A stretch of 11,463 nt of DNA from Sedimenticola sp. (GTDB lineage: Bacteria; Pseudomonadota; Gammaproteobacteria; Chromatiales; Chromatiaceae), in the NCBI GenBank assembly GCA_027038775.1, contig JALWGP010000192.1:1-11463 (forward strand), given 5' to 3'. This document shows, in pieces, positions 1 to 7,811 of this stretch. Position 1 is the first letter of the stretch, and every line of letters begins with the position of its first letter. The notes beneath the pieces are model-generated. The model saw only the letters and a program-made list of their open reading frames with translations, had not been told where the DNA came from and ran no database searches. The translations under genes and the position numbers were made by a program.

Positions 1-200
1 ACCACTTCAGCAAGCCGGTGGTGGCCTATATCGCCGGGGTCACCGCGCCGCCAGGCAAGCGCATGGGCCATGCCGGCGCCATCATCAGCGGCGGCAAGGG
101 GACGGCAGAGGCCAAGTTCGAGGCACTGGAGTCGGCCGGCGTGCACGTGGTCCGTTCGCCCGCCGAGATGGGGCGGCGCATGGCGGAGGTGCTGGATTGA
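1..200 (+). CDS. sucD: Succinyl-CoA synthetase alpha subunit, C-terminal end (partial)
   Basis: This is the last 65 codons (reading from base 3) of the ADP-forming succinyl-CoA ligase alpha subunit, the TCA-cycle enzyme that interconverts succinyl-CoA and succinate with substrate-level phosphorylation in the cytoplasm. The visible peptide [20 protein letters not shown] followed by [19 protein letters not shown] is the signature of the family. The His of the MGHAGAI block (codon at 69-71) is the residue phosphorylated during catalysis in the well-studied E. coli enzyme. The ending ([16 protein letters not shown]) has the normal family length after that motif, so the 3' end is intact. The 5' part, and presumably sucC, lie outside the window to the left. 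A stem-loop at 255-270 and a strong terminator at 321-348 follow. Confidence 0.96.
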   Translation, partial: HFSKPVVAYIAGVTAPPGKRMGHAGAIISGGKGTAEAKFEALESAGVHVVRSPAEMGRRMAEVLD

Positions 201-254
201 TGGCCTGGCGTGAGATGAGTTTCAGCCGGGTGTTGGCGTATTGATCGAGGCCAC

Positions 255-277
255 AGCCCTTGCCAGGGCTTTCCTTT
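255..277 (+). terminator. Possible intrinsic terminator after sucD
   Basis: AGCCCT (255-260), loop TGCC, then AGGGCT (265-270) form a perfect 6-bp hairpin. It is followed by the T-rich but interrupted tail TTCCTTT, 55 bases after the sucD stop. The stem is short and the tail imperfect, so it may be only a partial terminator or a 3'-end stabiliser in front of the stronger one at 321-348. Confidence 0.45.
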
Positions 278-320
278 ACGCCGACCTGGTTGGTATTGCC
301 AGAGTGTTTCTGCTTCCAAG

Positions 321-348
321 AAAAAACCGGCTCGAGGCCGGTTTTTTT
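321..348. terminator. Bidirectional intrinsic terminator between sucD and rpsT
   Basis: CCGGC (327-331) and GCCGG (337-341) form a GC-rich stem with loop TCGAG. It is flanked by six A on the left (321-326) and seven T on the right (342-348), which can extend the stem to 11 bp. Because the A tract is a U tract on the other strand, the element can end both the sucD transcript (+) and the convergent rpsT transcript (-), whose stop lies about 23 bases away. Confidence 0.9.
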
Positions 349-370
349 GGGAGATGCAGGGAGTACGCCC

Positions 371-634
371 TCACGACATCGCCTTGATGTGCGCGTTCAG
401 GCGGCTCTTGTGGCGGGCGGCCTTGTTCTTGTGGATCAGGCCCTTGTTGGCCATGCGGTCGATGATGGGAACCGCTGCCTTGTAGGCTTCCACAGCCGCT
501 TCCTTTTCGCCCGCCTCGATGGCCCTGACCACCTTCTTGATGTAGGTGCGCATCATGCTGCGACGGCTGGCGTTGTGCTTGCGGCGCTTTTCCGCCTGAC
601 GGGCGCGCTTGCGTGCTTGCGGTGAATTTGCCAC
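371..634 (-). CDS. rpsT: 30S ribosomal protein S20
   Basis: Small, very basic 87-residue primary-binding protein of the 30S subunit, which binds 16S rRNA in the body of the subunit. The sequence begins [20 protein letters not shown] after the initiator and continues with the typical helical segment and the [19 protein letters not shown] ending. Length equals that of the usual gammaproteobacterial S20. The start is a GTG at 634-632, preceded by AGGAG with a 7-nt spacer. A non-ATG start is notable because E. coli rpsT also uses a rare start (UUG), where weak initiation is part of autogenous control; whether that holds here is inference. Transcription is probably from the consensus-like promoter at 679-707, giving a leader of roughly 40 nt, and ends at the shared terminator at 321-348. 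It is monocistronic and divergent from murJ. Confidence 0.98.
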   Translation of the reverse strand: MANSPQARKRARQAEKRRKHNASRRSMMRTYIKKVVRAIEAGEKEAAVEAYKAAVPIIDRMANKGLIHKNKAARHKSRLNAHIKAMS

Positions 635-678
635 CTGTCTACTCCTGAAATTCCGGGTGTTCTCTGAAAAGACGCGAA

Positions 679-707
679 ATTATGGCGACAGGCGATGCGG
701 CTGTCAA
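679..707 (-). promoter_or_regulatory. Sigma70 promoter of rpsT
   Basis: Read on the minus strand, a perfect -35 box TTGACA (707-702) is followed after exactly 17 bases by CATAAT (684-679), one mismatch from TATAAT. The predicted transcription start, near 672, leaves a leader of about 38 nt before the GTG of rpsT. A strong promoter fits a ribosomal protein gene. Confidence 0.82.
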
Positions 708-728
708 CAGGAATGTGATCGTTACGGG

Positions 729-885
729 TTCGCGGCGGGGGCGCCGCTCCTACCTGGCTGGTAGGAGGCCCGCCCCCGGGCCGAACTTCAAACATTCGCG
801 GCGAGGGCGCCGCTCCTACGGTGTGGGGTGGGAGGCCCGCCCCCGGGCCGAATTTCAAACATTCGCGGCGGGGCGCCGCTCCTAC
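729..885. repeat. REP-like tandem repeat array (two and a half units)
   Basis: Three direct copies: unit 1 at 729-793, unit 2 at 794-860 and a truncated unit 3 at 861-885. Each begins TTCGCGGCG(G/A)GGGCGCCGC followed by TCCTAC. Units 1 and 2 continue into GGAGGCCCGCCCCCGGGCC and GAA(C/T)TTCAAAC. The internal symmetry is strong: CGGCG/CGCCG around a four-base loop, and GGCCCG/CGGGCC around CCCC. In unit 1, CTCCTAC (747-753) also pairs with GTAGGAG (761-767). The repeat lies wholly between the rpsT promoter and murJ. This is the build of extragenic palindromic (REP/BIME-type) elements common in gammaproteobacterial intergenic regions. No gene for a REP-associated transposase is in the window. 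Long reading frames across it come from base composition. Confidence 0.85.
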
Positions 886-907
886 GGGCAGCGGCTTCCA
901 CGGTAGA

Positions 908-2482
908 ATGAACCGTTTTTCATCGACCTGCAGGAGCACCAGGCTGGCTTCCCTCTTCAAATCCCTCACCACCGTCGGCGGAAACACCCTGCTGTCGCGC
1001 ATCCTCGGCTTCGTGCGCGACCTGGTGCTGGCGCGGCTGTTCGGCGCCGACGCAGCCACCGACGCCTTCTTCGTCGCCTTCAAGATCCCCAACTTCCTGC
1101 GGCGGCTCTTCGGCGAAGGGGCCTTCGCCACCGCCTTCGTGCCGGTGCTCACCGAGTACAAGGAGACCCGTTCCCACGCTGAGCTGAAGGGGCTGGTGGA
1201 CCACGTGGCTGGCACGCTGGGGCTGGTGCTGCTGGTGGTTTCCCTCGTCGGCGTGGTGGCGGCGCCGCTGGTGGTGTCGATCTTCGCTTTCGGCTGGGTG
1301 CTGGATGGCGCCCGGGAGAAACTGGACCTGGCCGCCTCCATGCTGCGGCTCACCTTCCCCTACCTCTTCTTCATCTCGCTCACCGCCTTCGCCGGCGGTA
1401 TCCTCAACGCCCACAACCGCTTTGCCGTGCCGGCCTTCACGCCGGTGCTGCTCAACCTCTGCCTCATCGGCGCGGCGCTGTGGCTCTCACCCTGGATGAC
1501 GGAGCCGGTGACCGCCCTGGCCTGGGGGGTGCTGGTGGCAGGGGTGGTGCAGTTCACCTTCCAGCTTCCCTTCCTGCACCGGCTGAAGCTGCTTCCCCGC
1601 CCGCGCCCGAAGGCGGACCACGAGGGGGTGCGGCGCATCATGAAGCTGATGCTGCCGGCGCTCTTCGCCGTGTCGGTAGTGCAGATCAACCTGCTGCTGG
1701 ACACGGTGCTCGCCTCCTTCCTGCAGACCGGCAGCATCTCCTGGCTCTACTACTCGGACCGCCTCATGGAGTTCCCCCAGGGGGTGCTGGGGGTGGCGCT
1801 GGGCACGGTGATCCTGCCGGCGCTGTCGCGCGACCACGCCGCCGAGGATCCCCGCCTCTTCGGGCGTACCCTCGACTGGGGGTTGCGCACCACGGTGATC
1901 TTCGGCGTGCCGGCGGCGGTGGGGCTGGCGGTGCTGGCCGGTCCCATGATCGCCACGCTCTTCCTGTCGGACCGCTTCGACTTCCACGACGTGGTGATGG
2001 CGCGCCAGAGCCTGATGGCCTATTCTGCGGGGCTGCTCGCCTTCATTTTCATCAAGGTGCTGGCGCCGGGCTACTATGCCCGCCAGGACACCCGCACGCC
2101 GGTGCGGATCGGCATCGTCGCCATGGTGGTGAACATGGCCTTCAACCTGGCGCTGATCGTGCCGCTGAAGCATGCCGGCCTGGCGCTGGCCACCAGCCTC
2201 TCCGCCTTCGTCAATGCCGGTCTCCTCTACCGCGGGCTGCGCCGGCGGGGCGTCTACGCACCCGATCCGGGATGGCCGCTGCTGTGGCTGCGGGTGGGGC
2301 TGGCCTGCGCCGTCATGGCCGGGATCCTCCTGGCGTTTGCACCGGGGCTCGAGGCGTGGGCCGGCTGGAGCGTCTGGCGGCGGGCGCTGCAGCTGGGCTG
2401 GTGGATCCTGGCGGGGGCGGGAAGCTACCTGCTCACCCTGCTGGCGCTGGGGTTGCGGCCGGCGGATCTGGGCAGGCGTTGA
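908..2482 (+). CDS. murJ: Lipid II flippase MurJ (MviN family)
   Basis: Inner-membrane flippase of the MOP superfamily that moves lipid II to the periplasmic side for peptidoglycan synthesis. From the ATG at 908 it has 524 residues with about 14 hydrophobic segments. Family signatures are clear: SRILGFVRDLVLARLFGA (R31, R37), ATDAFFVAFKIPNFLRRLF (D52, R65, R66), and SWLYYSDRLMEFPQGVLGVA with D284, R285 and E288. These match the charged cavity residues needed in E. coli MurJ. The start is uncertain. ATG 908 has no credible Shine-Dalgarno, and its bases overlap a TAGAAT (904-909) that could be a -10 box. An in-frame CTG at 944 has AGGAG 7 nt upstream and would give 512 residues, close to the E. 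coli length. A longer GTG start at 821 would translate REP repeat and is unlikely. First gene of the plus-strand string. Confidence 0.96.
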   Translation: MNRFSSTCRSTRLASLFKSLTTVGGNTLLSRILGFVRDLVLARLFGADAATDAFFVAFKIPNFLRRLFGEGAFATAFVPVLTEYKETRSHAELKGLVDHVAGTLGLVLLVVSLVGVVAAPLVVSIFAFGWVLDGAREKLDLAASMLRLTFPYLFFISLTAFAGGILNAHNRFAVPAFTPVLLNLCLIGAALWLSPWMTEPVTALAWGVLVAGVVQFTFQLPFLHRLKLLPRPRPKADHEGVRRIMKLMLPALFAVSVVQINLLLDTVLASFLQTGSISWLYYSDRLMEFPQGVLGVALGTVILPALSRDHAAEDPRLFGRTLDWGLRTTVIFGVPAAVGLAVLAGPMIATLFLSDRFDFHDVVMARQSLMAYSAGLLAFIFIKVLAPGYYARQDTRTPVRIGIVAMVVNMAFNLALIVPLKHAGLALATSLSAFVNAGLLYRGLRRRGVYAPDPGWPLLWLRVGLACAVMAGILLAFAPGLEAWAGWSVWRRALQLGWWILAGAGSYLLTLLALGLRPADLGRR

Positions 2483-2531
2483 AATATGGATGTAAAATAA
2501 CCGGTTCTCGAATCCAGAGGTTCCCTAGGCA

Positions 2532-3437
2532 ATGCTGCGGCGCAAGACGATTCCCATTCTGGCGGCATTCGCCCTGGCCGTCGTCACGCCGGGTCGCGCG
2601 GACGAGGACGGCTCGGGGGACCTGCTGCGCCTGGACCGCGGCGCCGTGATTCTCGCCCACACCGGCCAGTACGACGAGGAGTTTCCCGCCAACGCCCTCA
2701 TCGACGGTCGGCTGCGGGACTACTGGGCCAGCGGCAGGCGCCACGTGGTGGGCTTCCGACCCGACAGCTTCATCATCGAGCTCGATCGTACCTATCTCAT
2801 CCGCCGCCTGGTGGTGGACAACCGGGACAACGATGAGATGCAGTATCCCGGCATCTCCGCAAAGGAGGTGCGCTTTTCCGCCTCCACCGAATCTCATACC
2901 GGTCCCTGGACACCCATGGCGGTGGTGGAGGGGAAGAAGTTCGAGCGTGCCGAAAAGGTGCTGGAGAAACCGGTGGCGGCGCACTGGCTCAAGGTGGAGG
3001 TGCTCTCCAACCACGGTCACAGGCTCTACACGGAGATCAGCGAGCTGGAAGCCTACGGTGAGCCTCTGGGCGATCCGCCGGCCGGGGTGGAGCCCGGCGG
3101 GGTCTACCAGACCAACTACGGCCCCCTCCTGCTCAAGGTGACGGGCAACCGGGTGGAGGGCTGCTACGAGCTGGACAAGGGCTACGTCTACGGTATCACC
3201 GACGGCCGGGTCTTCCATCTCAACTGGATCGAGCACCGGGGCGAGGAGCGGGGCACGGCCGTGCTGGTGCTCTCTTCCACCCGCTTTCTCAACGGCCTCT
3301 GGTACGAGGAGGGCAACCTCTCCGGCACCTGGTTCGGCAACAAGCTGCCGGACCGCGAACCCATCGGCTGCGACCCGGTCACCGCCGCTGCGGGCGTGGG
3401 CTTCACCGCCGGCGAACTGGCCGCCGGGAACGAGTGA
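2532..3437 (+). CDS. Exported discoidin (F5/8 type C)-like protein of unknown function
   Basis: A 301-residue protein with an N-terminal Sec signal (positive MLRRK, hydrophobic stretch 7-19, likely cleavage after GRA at 23, no lipobox), so probably periplasmic. Residues about 36-176 look like a discoidin/F5-8 type C beta-sandwich: ANALIDGRLRDYWAS near the start, FIIELDRTYLIRRLVV in the middle, and HWLKVEVLSN...YTEISELEAYG at the end. Such domains often bind carbohydrate or other surface ligands. Residues about 188-272 form a second beta-rich module with repeated G-x-Y / G-x-W turns (GGVYQTNYG, VEGCY, YVYGITDG, NGLWYEEGNLSGTWFG). I do not recognise a characterised protein. AGAGG lies 11 nt before the ATG, and TAAAAT (2493-2498) is a possible -10. 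Its stop overlaps the ribF start by one base (TGATG), suggesting translational coupling. It sits where murJ and ribF are often direct neighbours. Confidence 0.85.
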   Translation: MLRRKTIPILAAFALAVVTPGRADEDGSGDLLRLDRGAVILAHTGQYDEEFPANALIDGRLRDYWASGRRHVVGFRPDSFIIELDRTYLIRRLVVDNRDNDEMQYPGISAKEVRFSASTESHTGPWTPMAVVEGKKFERAEKVLEKPVAAHWLKVEVLSNHGHRLYTEISELEAYGEPLGDPPAGVEPGGVYQTNYGPLLLKVTGNRVEGCYELDKGYVYGITDGRVFHLNWIEHRGEERGTAVLVLSSTRFLNGLWYEEGNLSGTWFGNKLPDREPIGCDPVTAAAGVGFTAGELAAGNE

Positions 3438-4423
3438 TGGAGCTGATCCGCGGCAAGCACAACCTGCGCCCCCACCACCGCGGCTGCGTGGCCACCATCG
3501 GTAACTTCGACGGTGTCCACCTGGGCCACCAGGCGGTCTTCGACGCGCTCAAGGAGAAGGCACGGGCCCACGGCCTGCCCGCCACCGTGATCCTCTTCGA
3601 ACCCCAGCCCATGGAGTTCTTCCGTCCCGGCCAGGCGCCGGCGCGGCTCACCCGCCTGCGCGAGAAGCTGGACCGGATCCGGCGTTGCGGCATCGACCGG
3701 GTGCTGCTGCTGGAGTTCAACCGGCCGCTGGCGGAGACGGCCCCGGAGGCCTTCATCGAGGAGGTGCTGGTGCGGGGGCTCGCCATTCGCCACCTCTACG
3801 TGGGGGACGACTTCCGCTTCGGCCGCAACCGCGCCGGGGACTTCCACCTGCTGAAGGAGGCAGGAAACGGGGCCGGCTTCGACGTGGAGAGCCTGCCCAC
3901 CGTGGAGCTGGACGCCTGCCGCATCAGCAGCACCCGCATCCGCGAAGCGCTGATGGCGGGGGATCTTGCCACTGCGGAAGCCTGCCTGGGGCGTCCCTAC
4001 CAGATCTTTGGCCGGGTCAGCCGCGGCCACCAGCGGGGCCGGACCATCGGCTTTCCCACGCTGAACGTGCCCCTCCACCGGCGCGTGAGCCCATTGCAGG
4101 GGGTTTTCGCCGTTACCGTGCAGGGGCTGGGAGACGGTGACATTCCCGGTGTGGCCAATATCGGCGTGCGGCCCACGGTGGCCGGTGACGAGCGGCCCCT
4201 GCTGGAGGTGCACCTGTTCGATTTCGACCGCCAGGTGTACGGCGCCCACGTGGGCGTCACCTTCCTCCGCTTCCTCCGCGAGGAGCGGAAATTCGACTCC
4301 TTCGACCGGCTCCGCAGGCAGATCGAGCTGGACGCCGCCGAGGCGCGGCGCTTCCACTTCACGGCCTCGACCCGGTGGCCGCCATCATTTGACATTTTCC
4401 ATCACAGGAATCCCAGTCCGTGA
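3437..4423 (+). CDS. ribF: Bifunctional riboflavin kinase / FAD synthetase
   Basis: Cytoplasmic enzyme that phosphorylates riboflavin to FMN and then adenylylates FMN to FAD. The N-terminal nucleotidyltransferase domain (about 1-185) shows [10 protein letters not shown] (22-31), [35 protein letters not shown] and ISSTRIRE (163-170). The C-terminal kinase domain shows [11 protein letters not shown] (201-211), [17 protein letters not shown] and LEVHLFDF. With 328 residues it is slightly longer than the E. coli protein (313), because about 18 residues after RRFHF run on into the ileS junction. I chose ATG 3437, which overlaps the previous stop, over the GTG immediately upstream. The stop overlaps the ileS GTG by 4 bp. 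No FMN riboswitch is seen, as expected inside an operon. Confidence 0.97.
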   Translation: MELIRGKHNLRPHHRGCVATIGNFDGVHLGHQAVFDALKEKARAHGLPATVILFEPQPMEFFRPGQAPARLTRLREKLDRIRRCGIDRVLLLEFNRPLAETAPEAFIEEVLVRGLAIRHLYVGDDFRFGRNRAGDFHLLKEAGNGAGFDVESLPTVELDACRISSTRIREALMAGDLATAEACLGRPYQIFGRVSRGHQRGRTIGFPTLNVPLHRRVSPLQGVFAVTVQGLGDGDIPGVANIGVRPTVAGDERPLLEVHLFDFDRQVYGAHVGVTFLRFLREERKFDSFDRLRRQIELDAAEARRFHFTASTRWPPSFDIFHHRNPSP

Positions 4424-7227
4424 GCAAGTACAAGGACACTCTCAACCTGCCCAAGACCAAATTCGCCATGCGCGGCAATCTCGCCCAGCGCGAACCCCAG
4501 GCCATCGAGGCGTGGACGGAGAAGGGGCTCTACGAACGCATCCGCCAGGCCCGCGCCGGCGCCGAGAAGTTCATCCTACACGACGGCCCGCCCTACGCCA
4601 ACGGCGACATCCACATCGGCCACGCGGTCAACAAGATTCTCAAGGACATCATCGTCAAGAGCCGCACCCTGGACGGCTACGACGCCCCCTACGTGCCGGG
4701 CTGGGACTGCCACGGCCTGCCCATCGAGCTGCAGGTGGAGAAGAAGGTGGGCAAGCCGGGCCAGAAGGTGAACGCCGCCGAATTCCGCCAGGCCTGCCGC
4801 GACTACGCCCGCAGCCAGGTGGAGCGGCAGAAGGCCGACTTCAAGCGGTTGCTGGTGCTGGGCGACTGGGAGAACCCATACCTCACCATGAACTTCCAGC
4901 AGGAGGCCGACATCATCCGCTCCCTTGGGCGCATCGTGGCGGCGGGCCACCTGCACAAGGGCTCCAAGCCGGTGAACTGGTGCACCGAGTGCGGCTCGGC
5001 CCTGGCCGAGGCCGAGGTGGACTACCTGGACAAGACCTCCACCGCCATCGACGTGCGCTTCCCGGTGGTGGACGAGGCCGCCTTCCTCGATCGCTGCGAC
5101 ATGGCGGAGGCCGGCGAAGGGCCCCTCTCGGTGGTGATCTGGACCACCACCCCCTGGACCCTGCCCGCCAACCAGGCGGTGGCACTGAACCCGGAGCTGG
5201 AGTACCTGGTGATCCAGGCCGGCGGTGAGCGGCTGCTGGTGGCCGAGGGGCTCCTGGAGCAGGCGCTGGCCCGCTGGGGGGTGGAGGATCCGGTGCGCCT
5301 CGGCAGTTGCCGTGGCCAGGCGCTGGAGGGGCTGATGCTCCAGCATCCCTTCTACGACCGGCAGGTGCCCCTCATCCTGGGCGAGCATGTCACCCTGGAT
5401 GCCGGCACCGGCGCCGTCCACACCGCCCCCGGCCACGGCCTGGAGGACTACGTGGTGGGCCAGCAGTACGGCCTGGAGGTGGACAACCCGGTGCTGGGCG
5501 ACGGCCGTTTCCGCGAGGACCTGCCGCTCTTCGGCGGGCAGAAGGTCTTCGAGGCCAACGACGAGGTGGTGAAGGTGCTGAAGGAATGGGGCCGGCTGCT
5601 CTGCGCCGGCAAGCTCGCTCACAGCTATCCCCACTGCTGGCGCCACAAGACTCCCATCATCTTCCGCGCCACGCCCCAGTGGTTCATCAGCATGGACCAG
5701 AACGGCCTGCGAGACGCCGCCCTGGCCGAGATCGAACGGGTGGAGTGGCTGCCCGACTGGGGACGGGAGCGCATCCGCGGCATGGTGGAGAACCGGCCCG
5801 ACTGGTGCATCTCCCGCCAGCGCACCTGGGGCGTGCCCATCACCCTCTTCGTCCATCGCGAAAGCGGCGAGCTGCACCCGCGCACCCCCGAGCTCTTCGA
5901 GGAGGTGGCCCGGCGGGTGGAGGAGAAGGGCATCGACGCCTGGTTCGAGCTCGATCCCGCCGAGCTGCTGGGCGACGAGGCAGCGCAGTTCGAGAAGGTC
6001 ACCGACACCCTGGACGTCTGGTTCGATTCCGGGGTCACCCACGCCTGCGTCCTCGACCGCCGCCCGGAGCTCAAGCGCCCCGCCGAGCTCTACCTGGAAG
6101 GCTCCGACCAGCACCGCGGCTGGTTCCAGTCCTCCCTGCTCACCTCGGTGGCCATGACCGGCCGGGCGCCCTATGAAGCCTGTCTCACCCACGGCTTCAC
6201 CGTGGACGCCGAGGGGCGCAAGATGTCCAAGTCCCTGGGCAACGTGGTGCAGCCGCAGAAGGTGATGAAGAGCCTGGGGGCCGACATCGTCCGCCTCTGG
6301 GTGGCGGCCACCGACTACCGCGCCGAGATGGCGGTCTCCGACGAGATCCTCAAGCGCATGGCCGACGCCTACCGGCGGTTGCGTAACACCCAGCGCTTCC
6401 TGCTGGCCAACCTCTTCGACTTCGACCCGGCGCAGCATGCCCTGGTGCCGGAGCAGATGGTGGAGCTGGACCGCTGGATCGTGGGCGAGGCGCAGAGGCT
6501 CCAGGAGGAGGTGGTGCAGGCCTACCGCGACTACAACTTCCACCTCATCTACCAGAAGGTGACCCAGTTCTGCGTGGTGGAGCTGGGCGGCTTCTACCTG
6601 GACGTGATCAAGGACCGCCAGTACACCTGCAAGACCGACAGCCCGGCGCGCCGCTCCTGCCAGACCGCCATCCACCAGATCGCCGAGGCCATGGTGCGCT
6701 GGCTGGCGCCCATCCTCAGCTTCACCGCCCAGGAGGCCTGGGAGCACCTGCCCGGCGAGCGCGACGAGTTCGTCTTCACCCAGCACTGGCACCGCTTCCC
6801 CGAGGCGGCGGTCGGCGGACGTCTCACGGAGGCCGACTGGCGGCGGCTGCTGGCAGCACGCGGCGAGGTGAGCCGGGTGCTGGAGGGGATGCGCAAGGCG
6901 GGCGAGATCGGTTCCTCCCTGGACGCCGAGGTGACCCTCTACTGTGATGGCGAGCTCCGCGACAGCCTGGCGAAGCTGGAGGACGAACTGCGCTTCGCCC
7001 TCATCACCTCCTACGCCGAGCTGAAGCCCCTGGCGGAGGCCGGCGGAGAGGCGGTGGAGACCGAAGTGGCCGGGCTGAAGGTGGCGGCCGCCGCCTCCGC
7101 CCACCCCAAGTGCGTGCGCTGCTGGCACCACCGCGAGGACGTGGGCAGCCACCCGGACCACCCCGAACTCTGCGGCCGCTGCGTGGAGAACGTGGAGGGC
7201 CGGGGTGAGGAGCGCCGCTTTGCCTGA
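4420..7227 (+). CDS. ileS: Isoleucyl-tRNA synthetase
   Basis: Class I aminoacyl-tRNA synthetase that charges tRNA-Ile. It has 935 residues, almost the length of the E. coli enzyme (938). The ATP-binding HIGH motif is at 65-68 in [13 protein letters not shown], and KMSKS is at 601-605. The CP1 editing domain, which hydrolyses Val-tRNA-Ile, shows [13 protein letters not shown] and [16 protein letters not shown] with its conserved Asp. The C-terminal zinc site C898-x2-C901...C918-x2-C921 is intact, placing it with the bacterial-type synthetases that carry this extension. It starts at GTG 4420, overlapping the ribF stop (GTGA), with AGGAA 9 nt upstream. It overlaps the start of lspA at its 3' end. 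Confidence 0.98.
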   Translation: MSKYKDTLNLPKTKFAMRGNLAQREPQAIEAWTEKGLYERIRQARAGAEKFILHDGPPYANGDIHIGHAVNKILKDIIVKSRTLDGYDAPYVPGWDCHGLPIELQVEKKVGKPGQKVNAAEFRQACRDYARSQVERQKADFKRLLVLGDWENPYLTMNFQQEADIIRSLGRIVAAGHLHKGSKPVNWCTECGSALAEAEVDYLDKTSTAIDVRFPVVDEAAFLDRCDMAEAGEGPLSVVIWTTTPWTLPANQAVALNPELEYLVIQAGGERLLVAEGLLEQALARWGVEDPVRLGSCRGQALEGLMLQHPFYDRQVPLILGEHVTLDAGTGAVHTAPGHGLEDYVVGQQYGLEVDNPVLGDGRFREDLPLFGGQKVFEANDEVVKVLKEWGRLLCAGKLAHSYPHCWRHKTPIIFRATPQWFISMDQNGLRDAALAEIERVEWLPDWGRERIRGMVENRPDWCISRQRTWGVPITLFVHRESGELHPRTPELFEEVARRVEEKGIDAWFELDPAELLGDEAAQFEKVTDTLDVWFDSGVTHACVLDRRPELKRPAELYLEGSDQHRGWFQSSLLTSVAMTGRAPYEACLTHGFTVDAEGRKMSKSLGNVVQPQKVMKSLGADIVRLWVAATDYRAEMAVSDEILKRMADAYRRLRNTQRFLLANLFDFDPAQHALVPEQMVELDRWIVGEAQRLQEEVVQAYRDYNFHLIYQKVTQFCVVELGGFYLDVIKDRQYTCKTDSPARRSCQTAIHQIAEAMVRWLAPILSFTAQEAWEHLPGERDEFVFTQHWHRFPEAAVGGRLTEADWRRLLAARGEVSRVLEGMRKAGEIGSSLDAEVTLYCDGELRDSLAKLEDELRFALITSYAELKPLAEAGGEAVETEVAGLKVAAAASAHPKCVRCWHHREDVGSHPDHPELCGRCVENVEGRGEERRFA

Positions 7228-7714
7228 GCGGCTCTCCACCACGCCCTGGCTACTGCTGGCGGCGGCGGTGGCGCTGGCGGACCAGCTCACCAAGTGGTGG
7301 GTGCTGCACAGCTTCCACCCCGGCGAGGTGCGGGAGGTGCTGCCGGTCTTCAACCTGGTGCTCACCTTCAACGAGGGGGCCGCCTTCAGCTTTCTCAGCG
7401 AGGCCGGCGGCTGGCAGCGGTGGTTCTTCATCCTGCTGACCCTGGGCGTCTCCCTCGCCCTGGTGCTCTGGCTGCGGCGTCTCCATGCCGGCGAGCGGGC
7501 CACCGCCCTGGGGCTGGCGCTGATCCTGGGCGGCGCCCTGGGCAACCTGGTGGACCGGGTCCGGTTGGGCCGGGTCACCGACTTTCTCGATTTCCACTGG
7601 CAGGGGTGGCACTGGCCCGCCTTCAACCTGGCCGACTCGGCCATCACCCTCGGCGTGGTGGTGCTCCTGCTCTTCTCCGGCAGGCAGAAAAAAACCCGGC
7701 CACACTCCATGTGA
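7205..7714 (+). CDS. lspA: Prolipoprotein signal peptidase (signal peptidase II)
   Basis: Inner-membrane aspartyl protease that cleaves the signal peptide of diacylglyceryl-modified prolipoproteins. Four membrane segments are visible: about 14-30, 71-91, 99-117 and 144-158. The catalytic aspartates lie in [18 protein letters not shown] (D117) and FNLADSAIT (D144), with the usual FNEGAAFS block before them. Two starts are supported. GTG 7205 has GGAGG 6 nt upstream and gives 169 residues. TTG 7220 has GAGGAG 7 nt upstream and gives 164, the E. coli length. Either overlaps the end of ileS. Its last codons (QKKTRPHSM) are read from the A tract and left stem arm of the terminator that serves the opposite strand. 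The fkpB-ispH pair that often follows lspA is absent. Confidence 0.96.
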   Translation: MRSAALPERLSTTPWLLLAAAVALADQLTKWWVLHSFHPGEVREVLPVFNLVLTFNEGAAFSFLSEAGGWQRWFFILLTLGVSLALVLWLRRLHAGERATALGLALILGGALGNLVDRVRLGRVTDFLDFHWQGWHWPAFNLADSAITLGVVVLLLFSGRQKKTRPHSM

Positions 7715-7720
7715 CCGGGT
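7688..7720 (-). terminator. Intrinsic terminator for the minus strand (putative sRNA and btuF-like mRNA)
   Basis: On the minus strand, ACCCGG (7720-7715) pairs with CCGGGT (7699-7694). After one mismatch, CACA (7713-7710) pairs with TGTG (7704-7701), leaving loop TGGAG (7709-7705). Seven U follow (plus-strand A7 at 7688-7694). It overlaps the last codons and stop of lspA on the other strand. There the hairpin has no downstream T tract, so it is oriented for minus-strand transcripts. Confidence 0.88.
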
Positions 7721-7808
7721 CGTCGCCAGGCTTGGTCTGGTTCGTCCCTGGGTCGTCCCTGACCGGACCTCCCTGTCCGAATCTCCTGAATCTCCCTTGT
7801 TGGCGACG
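7688..7808 (-). ncRNA. Putative RsmY/RsmZ/CsrB-type CsrA-sequestering small RNA
   Basis: A region of about 121 nt on the minus strand, between the btuF-like stop and the lspA end. It carries seven GGA motifs: AAGGGAG (7797-7791 area), CAGGAG (7788-7783), CGGAC (7779-7775), CAGGGAG (7775-7769), CAGGGACG twice (7761-7754 and 7750-7743) and TGGAG in the terminator loop. The opposite strand has one. Hairpin 1 is CGGAC-AGGGAG-GTCCG (7779-7764); its ACAGGGAGGU is one base off the CsrA core ACARGGAUGU. Hairpin 2 is GGTC-AGGGAC-GACC (7764-7751, sharing G7764). CGTCGCCA (7808-7801) can pair with TGGCGACG (7728-7721) and enclose the array. An intrinsic terminator ends it. Known RsmY/RsmZ RNAs have about this size and build, and titrate the CsrA/RsmA translational repressor. 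The 5' end is not determined; a weak CAGACA-N17-GAGACT (7842-7814) would start near 7807. The family call is inference from architecture. Confidence 0.72.
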
Positions 7809-7811
7809 GCT

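Noticed and set aside
553-1353. 266-codon minus-strand frame across rpsT, the REP array and murJ
   Set aside because: Overlaps rpsT, reads through the repeat units and is antisense to murJ; no family resemblance.
2479-2498. TTGAAA and TAAAAT at the end of murJ as a promoter for the discoidin-type gene
   Set aside because: Only 8 bases apart; TAAAAT alone could be a -10, but no -35 lies at the right distance.
4389-4394. Perfect TTGACA near the end of ribF, a possible internal ileS promoter
   Set aside because: The hexamer 17 bases downstream (CCCAGT) is nothing like a -10 box, and no alternative spacing helps.
4576-7710. 1044-codon open frame on the minus strand, antisense to ileS and lspA
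   Set aside because: Its translation is rich in His, Leu, Gly and Val in the manner of GC-rich antisense frames, shows no domain, and the plus strand holds unmistakable IleS and LspA motifs.
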